DNA of 9,720 nt from HGM04593 sp964458275 (GTDB lineage: Bacteria; Bacteroidota; Bacteroidia; Bacteroidales; Bacteroidaceae), in the NCBI GenBank assembly GCA_964458275.1, contig CAYWIE010000064.1:1-9720 (forward strand), read 5' to 3'. The notes below the pieces were generated by a model. It saw only the letters and a program-made list of their open reading frames with translations. It had not been told where the DNA came from and ran no database searches. Shown piece by piece: positions 1 through 6,322 of the stretch; positions within the stretch are counted from its first letter, which is position 1, and the number at the start of each line of letters is the position of its first letter. A program made the translations under genes and the position numbers.

Positions 1-146
1 CCTAATGCCATATTGTCGGAAGGATTGACATATTGATTTATAGAGGAAAGGTAGGAATTTAGATAGAATAACACTTCTTCTTTTGCAAAATATTTTCTTC
101 TGAGGGTGGTTTGATGCCTTAGAAGCTGCAAAAGTAACATACACAT
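1..146 (-). CDS. Possible partial gene running off the left edge, unknown product
   Basis: A minus-strand frame is open from an ATG at 146-144 (or 140-138) to the left edge, after an in-frame stop at 173-171. The peptide begins MCMLLLQLLRHQ and continues through a plausible stretch reading KYFAKEEVLFYLNSYLSSIN. I do not recognise it. Codon choice looks reasonable but the stretch is short, and a second minus-strand frame is also open here. A TACTTTTG promoter-like box at 129-136 lies inside the proposed N-terminus. If that box is used, the real start is further left, for example the ATG at 12-10, and the bases to its right are leader. Treat this as a tentative gene start. Confidence 0.25.
   Translation of the reverse strand, partial: MCMLLLQLLRHQTTLRRKYFAKEEVLFYLNSYLSSINQYVNPSDNMAL
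129..136 (-). promoter_or_regulatory. Promoter-like -7 box (TACTTTTG) for a gene to the left
   Basis: On the minus strand these bases read TACTTTTG, an exact match to the Bacteroidota -7 consensus TAnnTTTG. No convincing TTTG box is found 19-21 bases upstream, so it is a half-match only. It lies just downstream of murI and its palindromes, where a promoter for the next gene would be expected. Confidence 0.3.
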
Positions 147-153
147 GTTAAAG

Positions 154-192
154 AGAAATAGGGAAATTCCCTATTTCTTTGGGGAATTTCCC
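154..192 (-). terminator. Twin palindromes downstream of murI, possible weak terminator
   Basis: Positions 154-178 form a perfect palindrome with 12-base arms around one central base, with core GGGAAATTCCC. A second, shorter one at 182-192 reads GGGAATTTCCC. The units at 161-181 and 182-202 also resemble each other as an imperfect 21-base direct repeat. On the murI transcript the larger palindrome would fold into a stem of about 10 pairs with a 3-base loop. It is followed only by CTCTTT rather than a long U run, so terminator function is likely but weak. A protein-binding site is the other possibility. Confidence 0.4.
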
Positions 193-225
193 TGCTTCTT
201 GCTTATACAATACTCAACTTGTCTC

Positions 226-1071
226 TTATATTATAACAGTTGTTGCTTTAACAGGCTGATGAAGAAAGACAGAAGCTCGCTCTCTGAATTTTTCTTCGGA
301 TTCGGTGGTGCAGAAACAACTGTGCGAACCACGTGTACATAACCTTTCGATATCTGAATGACGGTCTAAATAATCTTTCAAAGATTCTGCGACAGCTTTG
401 CCTTGTGTAACTACTTTTACTCCCGCCGGGACATATTTTTCAATCTTTTCGATAAGAAGAGGATAATGTGTACAACCCAAAATAATTGTATCTATCAACG
501 GGTCGCGCCCCATGAGGTTGTCGATGTGTTTCTTGATGAAATAATCGGCTCCGGGGGAATTATACTCAGAAGTCTCGACAAGCGGGACCCATAATGGGCA
601 GGCTTCGCCTGTTACATGTATATTGGGATAGAGCTTGCGTATCTCCAATGGGTAGGACATTGACTTTATGGTGCCGTCAGTGGCAAGCACTCCCACGTGG
701 TTGCTTTTGGTGATATTTCCTATGTTCTCGACTGTGGGACGTATGATGCCGAGCACCCTGCGGCGAGGGTCCATCTGCGGGAGGTCTATCTGCTGTATGC
801 TTCTCAATGCTTTTGCCGATGCCGTATTGCAGGCGAGCACAACCAATTGGCAACCAGCCTGGAAAAGATAGCGCACAGATTGGCGGGTAAATTCATATAC
901 TACATCGAACGAACGTGTGCCGTATGGTGTACGTGCATTGTCGCCCAAATAGAGATAGTCGTACTCCGGCATCAGGCGCTGTATCTCCTGATATATTGTC
1001 AATCCGCCATAACCCGAATCGAATATTCCAATAGGACCGGGAGATTGAGAAAGCTTATAGTTTATCCCCAT
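226..1071 (-). CDS. murI: Glutamate racemase MurI
   Basis: Cytoplasmic cofactor-independent enzyme that interconverts L- and D-glutamate, supplying D-Glu for the peptidoglycan stem peptide. The 281-residue protein shows the family motifs in order: GIFDSGYGGLT with the catalytic Asp18-Ser19, the substrate-binding loop DNARTPYGTRS (44-54), the first catalytic cysteine in ACNTAS (Cys81), and the second in GCTHYPL (Cys200). These are the two cysteines that act as acid and base in this family. Length is normal. The ATG at 1071 is preferred because the next gene ends only 9 bases upstream and about a dozen residues precede the first strand, as is usual. It follows ompH-3 closely and is probably co-transcribed with it. 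Confidence 0.97.
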   Translation of the reverse strand: MGINYKLSQSPGPIGIFDSGYGGLTIYQEIQRLMPEYDYLYLGDNARTPYGTRSFDVVYEFTRQSVRYLFQAGCQLVVLACNTASAKALRSIQQIDLPQMDPRRRVLGIIRPTVENIGNITKSNHVGVLATDGTIKSMSYPLEIRKLYPNIHVTGEACPLWVPLVETSEYNSPGADYFIKKHIDNLMGRDPLIDTIILGCTHYPLLIEKIEKYVPAGVKVVTQGKAVAESLKDYLDRHSDIERLCTRGSHSCFCTTESEEKFRERASVFLHQPVKATTVII

Positions 1072-1080
1072 TGCTCTTGA

Positions 1081-1632
1081 CTATTGTGCTGCATTTTCGT
1101 TACCCTCACCCTCGCTTTTCTGCTCAGTTGCTGTGATGCCGAGTGTGCCGAGAAGGGCATTTGTGATGTCGAATCCGCAAGTGGGATTAATGAATTTGTA
1201 TCCTGCATTGTCGAGGTCGATTATGTATGCAAGATTGTTGTGTATGCATACACGCCCTACGGCATTGTCTATTTTGGCACGCAGAGGGGCCATAAGCGAA
1301 TCCTGTGCCTTTGCGAGCCATGCTGTCAGTTCCTCGCGGAAGAGGATACTCTTGTCTACAAGTTCCTGCAACTCCTTCTGGCGCTTGCGCAAAATGGGTT
1401 CGGGGAATTCGTTCTGTCCGTCGAGGTAGGCCACGTATGCTCTGGTAAGTTCCTCTTCGTTGCGGGCAATCTCTGTGTCGCAACGTTTTTTCAGTTCGTC
1501 ATACTCTTTAACAGCCTGTGCGTATTCGGGAAGCTGTTCCATGACTTTCCCGTAACGGAAATATCCGAATGTATTTGTCTGTGCCACGATTGCCATCGGC
1601 AACATCATAAGCAAAAAGATGAACTTACGCAT
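1081..1632 (-). CDS. OmpH/Skp-family periplasmic chaperone, third copy
   Basis: Predicted periplasmic protein of 183 residues in the OmpH (Skp) family, whose members hold unfolded outer-membrane proteins on the way to BamA. A signal peptide (MRKFIFLLMMLPMAIVA, then QTN) is followed by the family opening FGYFRYGKVMEQLPEY. Next comes a long charged helical region (about 40-115) that should form the coiled-coil tentacle, then a C-terminal strand segment. The acidic tail ends EGEGNENAAQ. It resembles ompH-2 (shared FGY...PEY, P-ILxxRxKxLQEL and a LGI near the end) more than ompH-1. It carries three cysteines in the mature protein, near 51, 128 and 151. It is separated from ompH-2 by a terminator and sits 9 bases before murI, so it probably has its own promoter within 1633-1711. 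Confidence 0.9.
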   Translation of the reverse strand: MRKFIFLLMMLPMAIVAQTNTFGYFRYGKVMEQLPEYAQAVKEYDELKKRCDTEIARNEEELTRAYVAYLDGQNEFPEPILRKRQKELQELVDKSILFREELTAWLAKAQDSLMAPLRAKIDNAVGRVCIHNNLAYIIDLDNAGYKFINPTCGFDITNALLGTLGITATEQKSEGEGNENAAQ

Positions 1633-1656
1633 TTTTGGGGAAGTTCTATAGATTAG

Positions 1657-1664
1657 TAAATATA
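1657..1664 (-). promoter_or_regulatory. Weak -7-like box upstream of ompH-3
   Basis: The minus strand reads TATATTTA here, one base off TAnnTTTG, 24 bases before the ompH-3 ATG. No TTTG or TTG lies at the right distance upstream. It is offered because a terminator precedes it and ompH-3/murI need a start of transcription somewhere between 1711 and 1632. The rest of this 149-base gap shows only the terminator. Confidence 0.2.
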
Positions 1665-1711
1665 ATTTTTGCAGGGTGAACTCTATTTGGAAGCTCCCTT
1701 TATTTAATTTG

Positions 1712-1745
1712 AAAAAGGCAGGAAAGGCAGATGAGCCTTCCTGCC
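1712..1745 (-). terminator. Intrinsic terminator after ompH-2
   Basis: On the minus strand the arm GGCAGGAAGGC (1745-1735), a 6-base loop (1734-1729) and the arm GCCTTTCCTGCC (1728-1717) form an 11-pair stem with one bulged T. A run of five T follows (1716-1712). This is a textbook Rho-independent terminator 36 bases past the ompH-2 stop codon. It should end most transcripts from the bamA/ompH cluster before ompH-3 and murI. Confidence 0.85.
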
Positions 1746-1781
1746 CTTATTGAGTTCCGTTTTTATTATCAGCGGGGTATA

Positions 1782-2330
1782 TTATTTTTTCGCCGGTGCT
1801 GCGGCAGCGGGAACTGCTGCGGGCTTAGCGCCTTTCTTTATACCGAGTTTGGTCTTTACGGTTTCTGTAAGGTCCTCGCAAAGTGTCTTGCTGATGTAAG
1901 GGATACCGCTTGCCACGTCGAAAACGCATACATAGCCGCCGGCTTCGCCTACTGCCTGAATAGCCTTATTGAGCACCTGGTTTACCTCACCGAGCTTGGC
2001 TGCCTGTGCCTGCTGAAGATTCTGAACGCTCTCCTGCTCGTACTGCTGTATGCGGTTGAGAAGTTCCTGAAGGTTTTTCTCTCTGCGTGCAAGGATGGCT
2101 GGGGGAAGCGAATCCTTTGCCTGCTCATACTCCATTCTCTCTTTCTCGAACTGCTTGCCCAAACGCTCATACTCGTCGGCATACTGTTTCTGCAATGTCT
2201 GGTAATCGTTCTGTGCTTTGATATATTCGGGCATAACCTGTACTATCTCAACCGAATTGATATATCCGAATTTCTGTGCGAATAGGCTCATAGGAGCTGC
2301 AATCAACAATAAAACAAGAAGTTTTTTCAT
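1782..2330 (-). CDS. OmpH/Skp-family periplasmic chaperone, second copy
   Basis: Predicted periplasmic Skp-like holdase of 182 residues. A signal peptide (MKKLLVLLLIAAPMSLFA, mature from QKFGYI) is followed by the OmpH opening KFGYINSVEIVQVMPEY. A long Gln/Glu-rich heptad-like region (about 38-115) is the expected coiled-coil arms. The C-terminal body reads YVCVFDVASGIPYISK and then LGIKK. An Ala/Pro/Lys tail ends AAAAPAKK, which is low-complexity and absent from the other two copies. The ATG at 2330 is the only start that leaves a complete signal peptide. It has its own promoter (2377-2407) and its own terminator (1712-1745), so it can be made as a single-gene transcript as well as by read-through from bamA and ompH-1. 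Confidence 0.93.
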   Translation of the reverse strand: MKKLLVLLLIAAPMSLFAQKFGYINSVEIVQVMPEYIKAQNDYQTLQKQYADEYERLGKQFEKERMEYEQAKDSLPPAILARREKNLQELLNRIQQYEQESVQNLQQAQAAKLGEVNQVLNKAIQAVGEAGGYVCVFDVASGIPYISKTLCEDLTETVKTKLGIKKGAKPAAVPAAAAPAKK

Positions 2331-2376
2331 GATTTGTCTTTATATTTTTATATTATTATTTGTTCGTTTAGTTTTG

Positions 2377-2407
2377 CAAAGGTAGTCAATTAATTTGAAT
2401 AACCAAG
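2377..2407 (-). promoter_or_regulatory. Bacteroidota-type promoter for ompH-2
   Basis: On the minus strand CTTG (2407-2404) is followed, 19 bases after its G, by TACCTTTG (2384-2377). This matches the TTTG, N19-21, TAnnTTTG pattern of the Bacteroidota primary sigma factor, with one base off in the -33 box and an exact -7 box. The -33 box lies inside the last codons of ompH-1. Transcription would start near 2370, giving ompH-2 a leader of about 40 bases rich in A and T. Confidence 0.65.
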
Positions 2408-2905
2408 TTTTGCAAGTACCTCATTGCTTATATCTATCTTGGGAGAGGCGTATATTATGCTTACTGCCGAGGCGCGGTCGACAACTGCCGAATAGCCTTT
2501 GGCATCGCATATTTCCTTGATGGCATTGTATATCTCGTCTTGTATCGGAGCCATCAGACTCTCGCGCTTCTTGTACAGTTCGCCTTCGGGACCGAAGTAT
2601 TTGCGTTTGAGTTCACCTGCCTGCTTCTCTTTGGCAAGTATCTCCTGTTCGCGTTTGGTACGCTGCTCGTCGGAGAGGAATACCGACTCGCTCTGATACT
2701 TCTTGTAGAGTGTCTGTGCCTCGAGGGTTATGTCGTCTATCTCGCCCTGCCAACGCTTTGACTGTTGGGTGAGTTGTTCGTTGGCACGCTCATATGCGGG
2801 TATATTCTTGAGTATGTACTCCATGTCTATCAACGCAAATTTCTGTGCATTTGCACCCACTGCGGCTATTATTGCAAAAAGGGCTGTTAATAAGAGCTTT
2901 TTCAT
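2390..2905 (-). CDS. OmpH/Skp-family periplasmic chaperone, first copy
   Basis: Predicted periplasmic Skp-like chaperone of 171 residues. The ATG at 2905 is chosen because it directly opens a clean signal peptide (MKKLLLTALFAIIAAVGANA, mature from QKFALID). A TTG at 2923 would add six residues and almost touch bamA. The mature protein has the short N-terminal strand KFALIDMEYILKNIPAY, a long charged helical hairpin (about 38-118, with many Lys, Glu and Gln), and a C-terminal segment DAKGYSAVVDRA that leads to a final LAKLGYSN. It lies 18 bases after bamA, the usual place for ompH in Bacteroidales, and should be translated from the same message. It is the most divergent of the three copies. 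Confidence 0.94.
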   Translation of the reverse strand: MKKLLLTALFAIIAAVGANAQKFALIDMEYILKNIPAYERANEQLTQQSKRWQGEIDDITLEAQTLYKKYQSESVFLSDEQRTKREQEILAKEKQAGELKRKYFGPEGELYKKRESLMAPIQDEIYNAIKEICDAKGYSAVVDRASAVSIIYASPKIDISNEVLAKLGYSN

Positions 2906-2923
2906 AATATAGTGTGTTATCAA

Positions 2924-5566
2924 TTAAAATTCCTGTCCTAAGATGAAGTGGAACTGGCTGCCGCCGTATGTCGACGAGCCGAAGACCTTGTCGAATCCGT
3001 ATGCCCAATCGAGTCCTATGAGACCTATCATCTGCATATAGAGCCTTATGCCGACTCCTGCGCTGCGCTTGAGGTCGAAGGGATTGAATTTGGAAGCGTC
3101 GGTCCATGAGTTTCCGCCCTCGACAAATGCAAGAGCATAGATGTTTGTGGCTGTCTGCAACATCAACGGGTAGCGCAGTTCGAGTCCGAGACGGGTGTAG
3201 GCGTAACCTTCGTATCCGTAAGGGGTGAGGCTTCCGTTGTCGTATCCGCGCAGGGCGATGATGTCGGTAGCGTAGTTGTATGAGTATCCGCTCATGCCGT
3301 CGCCGCCCACATAGAATGTCTCGAAAGGCGATTTCTTGTTGGCTGTGTAGCTACCCAAGATTCCGAAGTCGGCTCTTGTCATAAGCACAAGGTTGTAGTT
3401 TCCGCTCGTCAATGAGGTGTATGTCCTGCTCTTGAACTTGACTTTGTAGTACTCTATCCATTTGTACTTTTCGGCAAGTTCCTTGCGGTAGGTAGGACTT
3501 TTGGCATCGGATGCAAGCTTGCCGTAGTCCTTGCCGTCGAAGAGCGAATAGGGAGGTGTGAACGAGCCTGAAAGCGAGAACTCCGAACCGCTGCGCGGAT
3601 AGATGGGATTGAAGACCGAGTTGCGGGAGAGTGTCAGCGTCAGGTTGATGTTGTTGCAGTTGCCGTTGCTGATGATGAAGTATTGCCAATCCTTGAGCGA
3701 ATAGAGCTGATAGGTCAGCTCAGACGAGAACTGGAAATAGTCGTCGGGCCAATTAAGGCGACGTCCCCAGCCCAATGAGACTCCGTACATCTTGATGTAC
3801 TTGTCGGGGTCGTAGTAGGATGAGATGTTGTTGTAGCCGTAGTTGTTGTAGTTGCCATAACCGTACATGTAGTTGTAGTAGTTGTTGTAATATGCCGAGT
3901 TATAGTAACTGCTTGCCACGTCTGTCTGTATCGAAAGGAAGGCTGACACCGAGAGCGAGTTGGGGCGTTTGCGACCGAACCATGGGTCGAAGAACGAGAG
4001 GCTGTATGCCTGATAGTAGCGTCCGTTGCTCTGTGCGCTCAGCGTTACGGTCTGTCCGTCGCCCTGCGGGATTATTCCGCGGCGGTTGGCATCCTTGCTG
4101 AAGAGGTTGCGCATGGAGAAGTTGGTGAACTTGAGTGCCACCTTGCCTATGATTCCTGTCTGTCCCCATCCGGCGGAGAGTTCCACCTGGTCGTTGCTCT
4201 TTGAGACAAGCTCCCAATTGATGTCCACTGTTGCGTTGCTTGGGTCGTCAACAACGTTGGGGTTGATTTTTTCGGGGTCGAAATGTCCCATCTGACCAAT
4301 CTCGCGGAATGAGCGTTCGAGGTCGCGCATCGAGAAGAGGGCACCGGGAAGGGTGCGGAGTTCGCGACGTACCACCTCTTCGTAAAGCCTGTCGTTACCG
4401 GCGATGGTTACCTTGTTGATGGTAGCCTGAGGACCTTCGGTGATGCGGATTTCGAGGTCGACGGAGTCGTTCTCCACACTAAGTTCTACCGGAATGGGAC
4501 GCGACCATACGTATCCCTTGTTGTAGTATTCCTTGTGTATGGAGTTTTCGTCTGTCATCAGACGCTCATCGAGCAGTTTCTGGTTGTAGACTTCGCCGGG
4601 TTTCATTTGCAGAGCCTCGCTGAGGCCGGCGGTGGAGAATACGCTGTTTCCTACCCAATTGATGCTGCGCAAATGGTATTGGTTGCCTTCGTCTATCTTC
4701 ATGTAGATGTCGACACTGTTGTCGTCATGGCGAGAGACGCTGTCGGTTACGATAAGTGCGTCGCGGTAGCCCAATTCGCTGTATTTGTCGAGTATGCGCT
4801 CCTTATCCTCTTCGTAACGTTCGTCGGTAAACTTTTTGGAACGCAGGAAATTTGCCAATTTTCCCTTTTCGCGCGTCTTTTTCATCAGTTTCTTCACCTT
4901 CTTGGCGGTAAGGTTGTCGGCGCCCTCGATGGTGATGCTGTTTACCTTTATCTTGTCCTTGCGGTCGATGTTCACATCAACTATCACATGATTGGGCTGG
5001 TTGACGTCGGGACGCTGGATTATCTCTATTTCGGCATTTTTATAGCCTTTGGCATCGTAGTATTTGCGTATGACACGACGCGCGCGGTCTATCATGTTGG
5101 GGGTAACCTGATTGCCCTTGATAAGTCCTATCTTTGCCTGAATGTCGTCGCGCTCTGCCTTTTTTACTCCGTTTACATTTATCTGCGATGCACGGGGACG
5201 CTGTTTAAGGTTGATTCCCAAATAGATTTTACCGTCGACTATACTGTCGGCAACGATACTTACATCGGAGAATAGTCCGTGTTTCCAATATCTTTTGACT
5301 GCATTGGTTATCTCATCGCCGGGTACTTTTATCCTGTCGCCGACATTAAGTCCGGAGAGTCCTATTATGATGTATGGTTCGTAGTTGTCGACTCCCGTTA
5401 CATTGATGCCGCCGATATAATATTCGCGGGGGGCGCCGGAATAGAGTATCGTGGGAGAGACTATCTTCCCGCTCTGCGCAAACAGTGTACCTGCAAACAG
5501 CAGCAGGAGCGCAAAAAGATGGGAACGCTTCGATTTTGTATATTTCATTATCAATTTGTTTTTCAT
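2924..5566 (-). CDS. bamA: BamA, outer-membrane protein assembly factor
   Basis: Omp85-family core of the BAM machine, which folds beta-barrel proteins into the outer membrane. With the ATG at 5566 the protein has 880 residues. This start is chosen because it opens a signal peptide (hydrophobic core about 17-29, cleavage after FAQ or FA at 30-31) and overlaps the uppS stop in ATGA. Upstream extension would lie within uppS. Five POTRA repeats can be traced at about 49-124, 125-210, 213-305, 306-385 and 386-465, each opening with an INVxG-like strand. The third carries an extra Lys-rich stretch. The barrel fills about 480-880, with SFFDPWFG, the Omp85 loop-6 motif LRGY (772-775) and a terminal Phe (GQEF). 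A Tyr/Asn-rich insert occupies about 553-590. Confidence 0.97.
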   Translation of the reverse strand: MKNKLIMKYTKSKRSHLFALLLLFAGTLFAQSGKIVSPTILYSGAPREYYIGGINVTGVDNYEPYIIIGLSGLNVGDRIKVPGDEITNAVKRYWKHGLFSDVSIVADSIVDGKIYLGINLKQRPRASQINVNGVKKAERDDIQAKIGLIKGNQVTPNMIDRARRVIRKYYDAKGYKNAEIEIIQRPDVNQPNHVIVDVNIDRKDKIKVNSITIEGADNLTAKKVKKLMKKTREKGKLANFLRSKKFTDERYEEDKERILDKYSELGYRDALIVTDSVSRHDDNSVDIYMKIDEGNQYHLRSINWVGNSVFSTAGLSEALQMKPGEVYNQKLLDERLMTDENSIHKEYYNKGYVWSRPIPVELSVENDSVDLEIRITEGPQATINKVTIAGNDRLYEEVVRRELRTLPGALFSMRDLERSFREIGQMGHFDPEKINPNVVDDPSNATVDINWELVSKSNDQVELSAGWGQTGIIGKVALKFTNFSMRNLFSKDANRRGIIPQGDGQTVTLSAQSNGRYYQAYSLSFFDPWFGRKRPNSLSVSAFLSIQTDVASSYYNSAYYNNYYNYMYGYGNYNNYGYNNISSYYDPDKYIKMYGVSLGWGRRLNWPDDYFQFSSELTYQLYSLKDWQYFIISNGNCNNINLTLTLSRNSVFNPIYPRSGSEFSLSGSFTPPYSLFDGKDYGKLASDAKSPTYRKELAEKYKWIEYYKVKFKSRTYTSLTSGNYNLVLMTRADFGILGSYTANKKSPFETFYVGGDGMSGYSYNYATDIIALRGYDNGSLTPYGYEGYAYTRLGLELRYPLMLQTATNIYALAFVEGGNSWTDASKFNPFDLKRSAGVGIRLYMQMIGLIGLDWAYGFDKVFGSSTYGGSQFHFILGQEF
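3797..3910 (-). repeat. Low-complexity Tyr/Asn codon tract inside bamA
   Basis: This stretch is built largely of TAC/TAT and AAC codons and encodes about 38 residues (553-590 of BamA) with 15 Tyr and 9 Asn plus Gly and Ser. It shows units such as YYNNYYNY and NYNNYGYNN. It stays in frame and lies between predicted barrel strands, so it most likely forms a long extracellular or periplasmic turn. Its near-repeated triplets could slip during replication. Confidence 0.7.
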
Positions 5567-6300
5567 TTGGTTACCTGTTCGCCTGTCTTTCCGAAACGGC
5601 GTTGACGCTGCTGGTAGCTGTATATTGCCTTGCAGAGTTCTTCTTTGTCGAATTCGGGCCACATGACTTCGCTGAAGTACAGTTCGGAGTATGCGCATTG
5701 CCATAGCAGGAAGTTGCTGAGGCGCTGCTCGCGTCCGGTACGTATGAGCAGTTCAGGGTCGGGCATGTCGTAGGTCGTCAAGTTGTCGCTGATTACCTTG
5801 TCGTCTATGTCCTGCGGCTGCATATCGCCATTCTGCACCTTTGCAGCAATCTTGCGCACAGCCTCTGTTATTTCCCATTTTGCCGAATAGCTGATGGCAA
5901 GCACAAAGGTCATCTTTGTGTTTCCGGCTGTGCGTTCCATACACTTCTGGAAACGTTCACGCACGCGGTCAGGCAACTTGTCCATTTCGCCTATTACAGA
6001 GAAACGTATATTGTTCTTGAGGAAAATTTCCTCCTCCATCGAGTCGAAGAGCAGAACCATGAGAGCGGCAACTTCGTCTGTGGGACGGTTCCAGTTCTCG
6101 GTGGAAAAGGTGTAGAGTGTCAGATAGCGCACTCCGAGTCTGGCAGCATCTTCGGCTATCTTCTTAACGACTACTGCTCCTGCCTGATGACCGTCGGTGC
6201 GGGCAAGTCCGCGCTGCTGCGCCCAACGTCCGTTACCGTCCATAATGATTGCTATATGCTGAGGGATGCGTTCCTCATCTATCATATCAATATAACTCAT
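5563..6300 (-). CDS. uppS: Isoprenyl transferase (undecaprenyl diphosphate synthase) UppS
   Basis: Cis-prenyltransferase that adds isopentenyl units to farnesyl diphosphate to make the C55 carrier for peptidoglycan and surface polysaccharides, acting at the inner face of the membrane. The ATG at 6300 gives 245 residues, the normal length. A longer reading frame to 6378 would overlap the preceding gene and add 26 unrelated residues. The signature IAIIMDGNGRWA carries the catalytic Asp21. FSTENWNRP follows, then the C-terminal block with Arg187, Arg193, Ser195 and Glu206, which match E. coli Arg194, Arg200, Ser202 and Glu213. One residue is odd: the usual RTGGE or RTSGE reads RTGRE, with Arg190 in place of Gly. 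Its TGA overlaps the bamA ATG, suggesting coupled translation. Confidence 0.96.
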   Translation of the reverse strand: MSYIDMIDEERIPQHIAIIMDGNGRWAQQRGLARTDGHQAGAVVVKKIAEDAARLGVRYLTLYTFSTENWNRPTDEVAALMVLLFDSMEEEIFLKNNIRFSVIGEMDKLPDRVRERFQKCMERTAGNTKMTFVLAISYSAKWEITEAVRKIAAKVQNGDMQPQDIDDKVISDNLTTYDMPDPELLIRTGREQRLSNFLLWQCAYSELYFSEVMWPEFDKEELCKAIYSYQQRQRRFGKTGEQVTK

Positions 6301-6322
6301 AGTCTGTCTGTATTTTACTTTG

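Noticed and set aside
1084..1656. 190-codon open frame on the plus strand
   Set aside because: Antisense to ompH-3, rich in Cys and Leu with no domain, and ompH-3 itself has a signal peptide and family motifs.
1731..2285. 184-codon open frame on the plus strand, Leu-rich like a membrane protein
   Set aside because: Antisense to ompH-2; the Leu runs are the complement of Gln, Glu and Lys codons of the coiled coil, and it begins inside the terminator.
4535..5275. 246-codon open frame on the plus strand
   Set aside because: It lies wholly opposite the POTRA region of bamA, whose domain motifs are unmistakable; the antisense frame has no recognisable features and arises from codon bias.
2924..5566. 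Possibility that bamA is a TonB-dependent receptor or TamA
   Set aside because: Five POTRA domains, the LRGY motif, terminal Phe and the uppS/ompH context fit BamA; there is no plug domain, and TamA has three POTRAs.
5567..5704. 46-residue N-terminal extension of BamA
   Set aside because: It overlaps the conserved C-terminus of uppS, is Arg-rich and would hide the signal peptide that begins at the ATG at 5566.
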